DNA of 5,015 nucleotides, from the NCBI GenBank assembly GCA_021106755.1, contig JAIOTM010000066.1, forward strand, positions 1 through 5,015, read 5' to 3'. The notes beneath the pieces were generated by a model. It worked only from the letters and a program-made list of their open reading frames with translations. It searched no databases and was not told the origin of the DNA. Below are positions 1-5,015 of the stretch, piece after piece (the first letter of the stretch is position 1; each line of letters opens with the position of its first letter). The translations under genes and the position numbers were made by a program. The DNA is from Candidatus Cloacimonadota bacterium (GTDB taxonomy: Bacteria > Cloacimonadota > Cloacimonadia > Cloacimonadales > JAIOQZ01).

Positions 1-68
1 AGGAAAACGGCAAGATAAAAATACCCGAACCTCTATTACCGTTTATGTTTGGCAGAACAGAAATATAA
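1..68 (+). CDS. serS: Seryl-tRNA synthetase, C-terminal end only (partial)
   Basis: An open frame enters from the left edge (first complete codon at position 3) and ends with TAA at 66-68, giving 21 residues: ENGKIKIPEPLLPFMFG followed by RTEI. This resembles the conserved tail of bacterial seryl-tRNA synthetase, where a short acidic/Gly turn is followed by an I-x-(I/V)-P-E-x-L-x-P-(Y/F)-M segment that closes the class II catalytic core; E. coli SerRS ends in a closely similar way. The enzyme charges tRNA-Ser with serine in the cytoplasm. Only the tail is visible, so the catalytic motifs cannot be checked. The usual Arg in the L-R-P-Y-M stretch is Leu here. The stop lies within the ribosome site of the next gene, which supports a real gene end and co-transcription. 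The identification rests on a short motif recalled from the family. Confidence 0.72.
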   Translation, partial: ENGKIKIPEPLLPFMFGRTEI

Positions 69-72
69 GGAG
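66..72 (+). promoter_or_regulatory. Ribosome binding site of the lipoprotein gene, overlapping the upstream stop codon
   Basis: TAAGGAG lies five bases before the ATG at 78. Its TAA is the stop codon of the serS-like frame. This sets the lipoprotein start and makes handover of terminating ribosomes (translational coupling) plausible. Confidence 0.75.
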
Positions 73-77
73 AACAA

Positions 78-611
78 ATGAAATACACGATACTTTTAAT
101 CGCGGTTGCTTTACTTTTCTGTGGGTGTAGCAATAAGGCGAGTGCGCCGGAACTGATGATGCGTTTTATAATAAAAGCATTGCAAACCGGAGACTACCAG
201 ATGTTTGCTGATAGTTTCATGGATGAAAATGACATTGCCTTTTTCCAGAAACGAGACCATCTCAGCATCGAATACAAAGAGGCTGACCAAGAAGGAAAAG
301 CAGCTATAGACGAAAGCTATGAAAAACAGATGCAGGAACAACCCGAAATCGTTAAATCACTGTGGGACAGAGTACTGGAACATGGCAAGCAGGAATACCA
401 TATCGACTGGAAAGCTGTGGAATATCTTCGCCACGAATTGGGCAACCGAACAATCGACAAAGGAATGCCCTCGCAGTTAGAGATTTACGAAAATCCATTT
501 GTCGAGTTCACCTATCAGAATGCTCGCTATATGCTGGTATTCAAGGGGATAATTAAAACTCCGGCGGGATGGGTTATCATCGGTACCGATTTCAATTTTA
601 CTAAAATATAA
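78..611 (+). CDS. Predicted lipoprotein of unknown function
   Basis: A 177-residue protein that begins with a lipoprotein signal peptide: Lys2, a hydrophobic stretch at residues 4-15, then F-C-G-C with the likely lipidated cysteine at Cys17. The -3 residue is Phe, not the usual Leu, so the lipobox is slightly atypical. The residue after the cysteine is Ser, with no Asp retention signal, so outer-membrane placement is likely if the cell is diderm. The mature part has an early helical segment (about residues 24-47, ELMMRFIIKALQTGDYQMF), a highly charged Glu/Lys/Gln middle (56-105), and a C-terminal half with alternating hydrophobic strands (VEFTY, YMLVFKGII, GWVIIGTDF). This helix-then-sheet order loosely recalls small NTF2-like/DUF4878-type lipoproteins, but I see no diagnostic motif and assign no function. 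The start is fixed by a strong AAGGAG site. The gene follows serS by 9 bases and is followed by a terminator, so it is probably the last gene of the serS transcript. Confidence 0.85.
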   Translation: MKYTILLIAVALLFCGCSNKASAPELMMRFIIKALQTGDYQMFADSFMDENDIAFFQKRDHLSIEYKEADQEGKAAIDESYEKQMQEQPEIVKSLWDRVLEHGKQEYHIDWKAVEYLRHELGNRTIDKGMPSQLEIYENPFVEFTYQNARYMLVFKGIIKTPAGWVIIGTDFNFTKI

Positions 612-676
612 GAGGTATTTAAGCAACTCCGCATCAATACATATTAAAAACATGTAATGAAGTGTTTAGTATCCTG

Positions 677-708
677 AAAACCCGTTCGATTTATCGTTCG
701 GGTTTTTT
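677..708 (+). terminator. Rho-independent terminator after the lipoprotein gene
   Basis: AAAACCCG at 677-684 pairs with CGGGTTTT at 699-706. Inside it, CGAT (687-690) pairs with ATCG (693-696) around a TT loop, separated from the outer stem by a TT/TT internal mismatch. The 3' arm runs into a TTTTTT tract (703-708). The hairpin lies 66 bases after the lipoprotein stop and before the receptor gene, so it separates the two transcripts. The A tract on the left arm could let it also work, less strongly, in reverse. Confidence 0.85.
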
Positions 709-710
709 AT

Positions 711-739
711 TTGACGTGTAGCAAGCCTATAGCAATTAT
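711..739 (+). promoter_or_regulatory. Candidate sigma70-type promoter of the receptor gene
   Basis: TTGACG (711-716) matches five of six bases of the -35 consensus and begins two bases past the terminator T tract. With a 17-base spacer, the -10 position is AATTAT (734-739), which matches only four of six. A promoter is expected here because a terminator precedes the gene. The weak -10 makes the exact position uncertain. Confidence 0.38.
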
Positions 740-748
740 TTGGACACT

Positions 749-753
749 GAGGT
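749..753 (+). promoter_or_regulatory. Ribosome binding site of the receptor gene
   Basis: GAGGT lies seven bases before the ATG at 760 and supports that start. No upstream in-frame alternative has a comparable site. Confidence 0.6.
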
Positions 754-759
754 TTTAAT

Positions 760-3549
760 ATGAAATTATCGAAACACGCTGACAGAACTGAGAAACTGGT
801 AGGTATCCGGGCAGAGGACATCCATAAGTGGATAGATGGTCTGTTTGACCCGGAGCGGCTGGATTTGTTTCTTCGATTTGGAGACAAAAACGGCTATAGT
901 CCTTACGATCACCGTAAATTCCGCCATTGTCAGGAAGCGTTACAGGAAGCATACGAAGAATTTGAGGGCAAATACACACGCGATCAGATAAAAGCTGTGT
1001 TCGAGTGTCATGTTAAAGACGATTATGATGGATATTTACCACTTCGGGAGGATTTCCAGAATGGTACGTTCATTGAAAAATACCACGAAGAAGAAGAGGC
1101 TCCTGAACGTGAAACTATCCTCAGTCAGGCGGAGTTAACCGAATATTTCAAAGGGAAAGAGAGTCACGCGAAATCAAACAAGGCTCATCTTTCACAAGGA
1201 TTTCTGTACAGGGTTGTCGCGCCAACTATTCTCGCCATGGTGCTCTTTATCTCATCTATCTTTATTGTGGTTATCCCGTTTTTCCGTAACAATATGCTGG
1301 ATCGGAAAAAAGAGATGATAAAAGAGCTGACCGCCTCGGCAATCAGTGTAATTGATCATTACATTATTCAGGAAAAGAAAGGACACCTAATCAGAGCGGA
1401 AGCACAAAAGCTTGCCGCGAATCACATTAAAGAGATGCGCTACGGTGATGAGAACAAGGACTATTTCTGGATAACCGACAAGCACCCCCGCATGATTATG
1501 CACCCATATCGACAAGAACTTACCGGGCAGGATTTAACGCACTATAAGGATAGTAAGAACATAAGTGGTATCTATTTGTTTATGGAGTTCGTCAGGTTGG
1601 TGAAAGAAAACGGTGCAGGATACTTAGAATATCAATGGCAGTGGAAAGACGATGCCAGCCGAAAAGTTCCCAAGCTTTCGTATGTACGGGGGATTCCGAC
1701 CTGGAACTGGATTATTGGAACAGGTATCTACATTAACGATGTTGAGGAAGAGATTAGTAAACTCACCCATAAGTTATTGTTAGTGTTCGGGCTTATCTCG
1801 CTTGGACTAATTCTGATATTGGTAAATGTAGTCTGGCAGAGCCATAATATTGAAACAAATCGGAAACGTGCCGAGTCCGGGCTTCGGGAAGCAAAAGACA
1901 GGTACCGGGCGCTGGTGGAGTCTTCGAAAGAGGGATACATGTTGGAAGTCGAAGGCGAGATAATCTACTCCAATATTACTGTGCGGAGGTTGCTGGGATA
2001 CAACGAAGACGAGATAAGGGCAATCACGCTACTGGATATGCTGGCAGAAGATTCGCCTGTAAACACAAGTGCGGTTGAGCATATTTCTCAATTAATGGCA
2101 GGAAAAACTAAGTCCACTCTTTTTGAAGCACAACTAAAGAGCAGCACCGGAAAAATCCTTGATGTGTGGATTTCTACTTCCCGCATGTTTTTCACACAGA
2201 AAAACGGACATGTAATTTCCATTCGTCCTATCACTCACAAGGAAGTAAACAGCATTTTAAGCACTTATGGTGCTACCGCTCATAACACAAAAGATATCTT
2301 TGCTTCAAAACCAGTTAAGGAAATCGCTGTATCTGTGGAATCATCTGTACCAGAAGACGCCCCTTTTATTCAGGAGAATGCCCCCGTTTATGCCGCGATT
2401 ACTGAACTGGAGCACACAGCTTCCGGGACGCTCTTTATCCGAAATAGTGAAGGAAACATTACCGGGAAAATTGGGTACGCGGAAATTGCCCGACAATATA
2501 CTGGCTTGCCGGCAGAACTGCTGGTGGAAATTGACAACAGCGTAAGCGTTGGGCATGTGATTACAACTCTTAACCGCCTGCCGATGCTCATCAGGGAAAT
2601 GACCAATCAGGGAGTGAAAGCCCAGATATTGCGTACAGCCATCGGGCGGCTCTTTGACGTAGCGATAAATACGTTTATGCGGCTCTCGGTAAAATCTATG
2701 GGAGAGCCGCCAGTACCTTTCGCTTTTTTATCGTTGGGCAGTAATGCCCGGCACGAAATGACCATGTTCTCAGATCAGGACAACGCTCTTGTCTTTGCTG
2801 ACGTTGAAGAACATGAACTTGATAAAGTCCGACGCTATTTTCTTAATCTCGCGGATGGTGTATGTACAAAACTGAATCAGGCAGGTTATCCTTTTTGCCC
2901 CGGTGGAATAATGGCTGTCAATCCTAAGTGGTGTCTTTCTTTATCAGAATGGAAGGAGAGGTTTTCGAACTGGATAGCGAGTTCCACACCGGAATCGATT
3001 CTCGAAGTGAATATTTTCCTTGATATACGTAATGTATATGGCGATACAAATCTTACTGAGGAGATGATTACCTACGCGATGGGATTGGCTGAAGCTAACC
3101 CCCAGTTTTTTATCCAGTTTGCCCGAAACTGTCTCCAATACAAGGCTCCTTTAAATCTTTTAGGACATTTACGCACGGGTTCTAAGGATGGAGTAAAAAC
3201 CATGAACATAAAAGGTTGCTTAAAACCCTTAGAGATAATTGCCAGAATATACGCTCTTAAACATGGAATAACGGTTCCGGGAACATTAGACAGGCTTCGT
3301 CACTTGATAGATAAAGAAATTACAAATGATGAGGTTTTTCAGGAAATGATTTTTGTTTTCAATTATCTGTGGCAGTTGCGATTTATAAATCAACTTACCG
3401 CGCATCAGGAATTGAAGAGGGTTAACGATGAACTTGATCCAAAATCTCTCTCTGACATAGAACGTTCTAACCTACGCAATGTCGTAGCGAAAATCTCCGA
3501 TTTTCAGTCCAGACTGAGTATTGATTTTCTGGATGGCGTAATACACTGA
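760..3549 (+). CDS. Membrane receptor: Cache sensor, PAS and DUF294 (GlnD-like) nucleotidyltransferase
   Basis: This 929-residue two-pass membrane protein has six parts. (1) Residues 1-145 are a cytoplasmic module I do not recognise, rich in His, Asp and Tyr. (2) TM1 is at about 149-175. (3) Residues about 176-336 are an extracytoplasmic single-Cache (sCache_2-like) sensor, with the typical D-Y-F-W-I-T-D (234-240), M-x-x-H-P-Y (245-250) and W-N-W-I-I-G-T-G-I-Y (315-324) patterns; family ligands are often small carboxylates, but this one is not predictable. (4) TM2 at about 337-359 is followed by a helix without a HAMP domain, then PAS at about 381-492 (R-Y-R-A-L-V-E-S-S start, LLGY at 411-414). 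(5) Residues 540-580 look like one degenerate CBS repeat. (6) The DUF294 nucleotidyltransferase spans about 595-765, with G660-S661, R664, E666 and catalytic-type D672-x-D674 in S-D-Q-D-N-A-L, then C-P-G-G-I-M-A (713-719) and D755 as a likely third carboxylate. The helical DUF294 C-terminal domain follows (about 785-925). All expected NTase residues are present, so it is probably active. The likely role, transferring a nucleotide to a protein in response to a signal, is inference; the family's substrates are poorly known. Confidence 0.9.
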   Translation: MKLSKHADRTEKLVGIRAEDIHKWIDGLFDPERLDLFLRFGDKNGYSPYDHRKFRHCQEALQEAYEEFEGKYTRDQIKAVFECHVKDDYDGYLPLREDFQNGTFIEKYHEEEEAPERETILSQAELTEYFKGKESHAKSNKAHLSQGFLYRVVAPTILAMVLFISSIFIVVIPFFRNNMLDRKKEMIKELTASAISVIDHYIIQEKKGHLIRAEAQKLAANHIKEMRYGDENKDYFWITDKHPRMIMHPYRQELTGQDLTHYKDSKNISGIYLFMEFVRLVKENGAGYLEYQWQWKDDASRKVPKLSYVRGIPTWNWIIGTGIYINDVEEEISKLTHKLLLVFGLISLGLILILVNVVWQSHNIETNRKRAESGLREAKDRYRALVESSKEGYMLEVEGEIIYSNITVRRLLGYNEDEIRAITLLDMLAEDSPVNTSAVEHISQLMAGKTKSTLFEAQLKSSTGKILDVWISTSRMFFTQKNGHVISIRPITHKEVNSILSTYGATAHNTKDIFASKPVKEIAVSVESSVPEDAPFIQENAPVYAAITELEHTASGTLFIRNSEGNITGKIGYAEIARQYTGLPAELLVEIDNSVSVGHVITTLNRLPMLIREMTNQGVKAQILRTAIGRLFDVAINTFMRLSVKSMGEPPVPFAFLSLGSNARHEMTMFSDQDNALVFADVEEHELDKVRRYFLNLADGVCTKLNQAGYPFCPGGIMAVNPKWCLSLSEWKERFSNWIASSTPESILEVNIFLDIRNVYGDTNLTEEMITYAMGLAEANPQFFIQFARNCLQYKAPLNLLGHLRTGSKDGVKTMNIKGCLKPLEIIARIYALKHGITVPGTLDRLRHLIDKEITNDEVFQEMIFVFNYLWQLRFINQLTAHQELKRVNDELDPKSLSDIERSNLRNVVAKISDFQSRLSIDFLDGVIH
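2679..2710 (+). repeat. Perfect 9-bp inverted repeat inside the receptor gene
   Basis: GCGGCTCTC (2679-2687) and GAGAGCCGC (2702-2710) are exact reverse complements around a 14-base loop, and six of the nine pairs are G-C. The hairpin lies in the codons just before the nucleotidyltransferase G-S motif. There is no T tract, so it is not an intrinsic terminator. A further copy of GCGGCTCT lies 33 bases upstream (2646-2653), in the same reading frame. It may be a chance consequence of the coding sequence or a structure in the mRNA. Confidence 0.55.
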
Positions 3550-3557
3550 CACCAGAC

Positions 3558-3585
3558 TTGACATGACACTACATTAATGTGTAAA
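3558..3585 (+). promoter_or_regulatory. Candidate promoter of the flavin-reductase/acetyltransferase operon
   Basis: TTGACA (3558-3563) is a perfect -35 consensus and begins nine bases past the receptor stop. A 16-base spacer leads to TGTAAA (3580-3585), a four-of-six -10 match; the AT-rich bases that follow (AATATAAAA) offer other registers. Its place in a 62-base gap directly before a new gene pair supports it. No terminator is visible between the receptor gene and this promoter, so read-through from upstream is possible. Confidence 0.5.
3571..3580. promoter_or_regulatory. Perfect palindrome in the promoter spacer, possible operator
   Basis: ACATTAATGT is its own reverse complement and sits between the candidate -35 and -10 boxes, where a bound repressor would block polymerase. 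Ten bases is short for an operator and the flanks do not extend the symmetry cleanly, so this is tentative. Confidence 0.3.
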
Positions 3586-3594
3586 TATAAAAGT

Positions 3595-3606
3595 TACATG
3601 TAGGAG
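3595..3606 (+). promoter_or_regulatory. Ribosome binding site of the flavin-reductase-like gene, touching an 8-bp palindrome
   Basis: AGGAG (3602-3606) lies five bases before the ATG at 3612 and fixes that start. The palindrome TACATGTA (3595-3602) abuts it and shares its first base. Anything bound there, or a local fold, could affect initiation, but eight bases may be chance. Confidence 0.55.
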
Positions 3607-3611
3607 ATAGT

Positions 3612-4106
3612 ATGAGCATAGCAAAAGTGCAACGGTTCAACGCGGATGAAGTCTGGCAGGCAATCAAGCATCCTGCAAAAGTAGCAATAGCAATTATGGC
3701 TACGCCGGACGACAAATACAATCCCATTGTTCTTGAGTGGTTTACGCGAACTTCGTCAGAGCCTTTTATGTTTGCCATCTCCATTGGACACACCCGTTAC
3801 TCATACGAGTGTATGCAAGAGACGAGTGCTTTCAATCTGGTGTTTCCTACTCCTGCTCAAAAAGAGTTGGTTTTACTGGCAGGAACACAATCAGGACGTG
3901 AGACAGATAAATTGCAATCCTCTGGAGTAGCATGGTTCAAAGGTCGTTACACGGGGCTACCCGTAATCAGCGATGCTGCCGCGACTTTCGAGTGCGAGCT
4001 TGTTACCCAGATTAGAAGCGGAGACCATACAATATATGTAGGACAGGTTAAATACGCCTGGCTGAACGATGGTGCTAAAGTAATTTTGTCTGAGCAACTA
4101 AAATGA
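3612..4106 (+). CDS. Flavin-reductase-like, FMN-binding split-barrel protein
   Basis: A 164-residue protein, about the usual length for the flavin reductase-like domain family, whose members bind FMN or FAD in a split beta-barrel and commonly reduce flavin with NAD(P)H or carry out related flavin chemistry in the cytoplasm. Family-type features in order are: a hydrophobic first strand (V24-AIAIMA-T31), N37-P-I followed by W43, a polar T-R-T-S-S-E-P stretch (45-51) where flavin phosphate contacts usually occur, H60-T-R-Y-S-Y with E70-T-S-A-F (the family's R-x-T...E-T-x-x-F pattern), S94-G-R-E-T-D-K (94-100), and G137-D-H-T-I-Y-V-G (137-144), the typical G-D-H strand. No signal peptide or membrane segment is visible. 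The start has a strong ribosome site. Its stop overlaps the next start by ATGA. The substrate is unknown; a flavin-dependent oxidoreductase or a flavin sensor are both possible. Confidence 0.78.
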   Translation: MSIAKVQRFNADEVWQAIKHPAKVAIAIMATPDDKYNPIVLEWFTRTSSEPFMFAISIGHTRYSYECMQETSAFNLVFPTPAQKELVLLAGTQSGRETDKLQSSGVAWFKGRYTGLPVISDAAATFECELVTQIRSGDHTIYVGQVKYAWLNDGAKVILSEQLK

Positions 4107-4537
4107 AATATGAGATAACCCATTTCGACCGCAAAGTATTCAATGATATTACAGAATTATGGAATCTTGCCGGAATAGGCAAACCAACTCGTGGCGATAC
4201 TTTCGAAATTGTACAAAGCACTATTTCCCATGGTGCTAAAATATCAGGGATATACGTAAATGAGAAATTAATTGCTACTTGCTGGATTACAAATGATTGG
4301 CGACGATTATTTCTTCACCACATGGCTGTTCATCCAGAATATCAGAATCGGGGACTGGGAGCCAGATTAATAGAGGACGCTCTTGATTATGGTAAAGAAA
4401 TGGAGTTGCAGATGAAACTGGATGTGCATCAGGATAATACCGTAGCAATTCATCTTTACACAAAGTATGGGTTCCAACCTCTTGCAGGATATTTTCAGAT
4501 GTTCAGACGAGGATTTCAATCTTGGAAGAGTAAGTGA
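4103..4537 (+). CDS. GNAT-family N-acetyltransferase
   Basis: A 144-residue single-domain GNAT protein that would transfer an acetyl group from acetyl-CoA to an amine in the cytoplasm. Motif A is clear: the strand LFLHHMAVHPEY (69-80) leads into Q81-N-R-G-L-G86, the Q/R-x-x-G-x-G/A pyrophosphate loop for CoA, and then the helix ARLIEDAL. Motif B follows, with L106-D-V-H-Q-D-N112 and Y119-T-K-Y-G-F124, including the Asn and Tyr positions often used by the family. The N-terminal part (1-65) is more divergent and would form the acceptor site, so the substrate cannot be told; small-molecule amines, a protein N-terminus or an antibiotic are all possible. ATGA overlap with the upstream gene and no strong ribosome site of its own indicate translational coupling. 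The last 22 bases overlap the end of the opposite-strand gene. Confidence 0.85.
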   Translation: MKYEITHFDRKVFNDITELWNLAGIGKPTRGDTFEIVQSTISHGAKISGIYVNEKLIATCWITNDWRRLFLHHMAVHPEYQNRGLGARLIEDALDYGKEMELQMKLDVHQDNTVAIHLYTKYGFQPLAGYFQMFRRGFQSWKSK

Positions 4538-5015
4538 CTGGGAACTTCCACAGGTGAAAATTCTGTCATGAGATAATTCCCGCCATTACCGTAACCCACC
4601 ACAGAAAGCCGCTTTACTGGTAAGTTAATACTACTTTGAAACTCAATATCCCCAGAGACAAGAGTAAAATTGTGTCCACCGGAAAGTGCTTCCCGCAGGT
4701 TATTGTAGCGATAGTTATCCTCTACTAACCGTTGAGCTTGCCGGATTAGCAAAACCGCGTCATTCAAAAGCACCTGTTTTTGCGTGGGAAGTGCATCACT
4801 ACCCCATAAATCCAGAAAAATTTTAACATCACGGGACGTTGTCTGAGGATTGATAAAGACATGCTCCAGAGCAAATATATCGTTGGTGAAATTGATAGGT
4901 ATTTCACAATCAGAACGCAAATCAATCTTGTTAATCACCATAATTGGAGCCTTGACTCCATATTCCCTGAATTGCGATATGGCGTTGGCAATATCTTTAT
5001 CTTGCAGCAAAATGA
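4516..5015 (-). CDS. ABC transporter substrate-binding protein (Leu/Ile/Val-type), C-terminal part (partial)
   Basis: The frame is open to the right edge and ends with TGA at 4518-4516, so the 5' part is missing. A TTG at 5010-5008 is an internal Leu codon, not a convincing start, because the frame continues upstream (Ile at 5013-5011). The visible ~165 residues follow the C-terminal lobe of type I periplasmic binding proteins (Peripla_BP_6/LivJ class). Numbering from that TTG, there is a helix then F14-R-E-Y-G-V-K-A-P-I-M, a later N83-D-A-V-L-L-I-R helix matching the family's Y-D-A-V-x-L-L region, L105-R-E-A-L, V118-S-G-D-I-E-F (the family's G-x-I-x-F strand), and a closing strand pair near K133-R-L-S-V-V and N145-Y-L-M. 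Such proteins capture amino acids, amides or other small solutes for an ABC importer. The protein stops after this lobe with no fused kinase. The call rests on pattern and order, not on a unique motif. Confidence 0.58.
   Translation of the reverse strand, partial: ILLQDKDIANAISQFREYGVKAPIMVINKIDLRSDCEIPINFTNDIFALEHVFINPQTTSRDVKIFLDLWGSDALPTQKQVLLNDAVLLIRQAQRLVEDNYRYNNLREALSGGHNFTLVSGDIEFQSSINLPVKRLSVVGYGNGGNYLMTEFSPVEVPSHLLFQD

Noticed and set aside
666..979. Two overlapping minus-strand open frames (666-887 and 755-979)
   Set aside because: They lie antisense to the receptor start and the terminator, encode low-information peptides without family motifs, and conflict with the well-supported plus-strand gene.
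1838..1900. HAMP domain between TM2 and PAS
   Set aside because: Only about 20-25 residues of a single charged helix separate them, too short for the two-helix HAMP fold.
2267..2606. Plus- and minus-strand open frames inside the receptor gene
   Set aside because: They are alternate-frame shadows of a continuous coding region with recognisable domains, and have no supporting ribosome sites or motifs.
2679..2710. Intragenic hairpin as a transcription terminator
   Set aside because: There is no following T tract, and termination here would remove the catalytic domain of an intact gene.
3569..3930. Minus-strand frame 3569-3793 and plus-strand frame 3727-3930 within the flavin-reductase-like gene
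   Set aside because: Both overlap a gene with clear family pattern and a strong start; neither has a recognisable product.
4913..4945. N-K-I-D after a hydrophobic strand in the minus-strand gene, like the G4 motif of a GTPase
   Set aside because: No P-loop, G2 or G3 motif is visible in the available part, and the rest follows a type I periplasmic binding protein lobe. The motif is probably coincidental.
5008..5010. TTG as the start codon of the minus-strand gene
   Set aside because: The frame stays open to the window edge, the visible part matches only a C-terminal lobe, and no ribosome site can be assessed. The gene is treated as partial.

Overview
The window is a stretch of ordinary bacterial chromosome with six protein-coding genes, two of them cut by the window edges. 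Base composition looks balanced and slightly AT-rich by eye. Ribosome sites are strong and purine-rich, and there is a sigma70-like -35 box and an intrinsic terminator. A lipoprotein, a receptor with an extracytoplasmic Cache domain and a periplasmic-type solute-binding protein suggest a free-living bacterium, probably diderm. The sequence alone does not fix the phylum. I see no rRNA, tRNA, CRISPR array, transposase or phage gene.

Layout: (1) positions 1-68 hold the last 21 codons of what looks like seryl-tRNA synthetase (serS). Its stop codon overlaps the ribosome site of a 177-residue predicted lipoprotein of unknown function (78-611), so the two are probably co-transcribed. (2) Positions 612-759 hold a rho-independent terminator (677-708) and a weak candidate promoter. 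(3) Positions 760-3549 encode the centrepiece, a 929-residue membrane receptor. Its order is an uncharacterised cytoplasmic N-terminal module, TM1, an extracytoplasmic sCache_2-type sensor, TM2, a signalling helix, PAS, a degenerate CBS-like segment, and a DUF294 (GlnD-like) nucleotidyltransferase with its C-terminal helical domain. (4) Positions 3550-3611 are a short regulatory gap with a consensus -35 box and two perfect small palindromes. (5) Positions 3612-4106 (flavin-reductase-like split-barrel protein) and 4103-4537 (GNAT acetyltransferase) overlap by ATGA and form a two-gene operon. (6) Positions 4516-5015, on the minus strand, are the 3' end of a gene resembling the C-terminal lobe of a branched-chain amino-acid-type ABC transporter substrate-binding protein. 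It converges on and overlaps the GNAT gene by 22 bp.

The genes do not form one obvious pathway. The item most worth following is the receptor: its layout implies that an extracellular ligand and an internal PAS signal control a nucleotidyl-transfer enzyme, instead of the usual histidine kinase, cyclase or chemotaxis output. The target protein and ligand cannot be read from this window.
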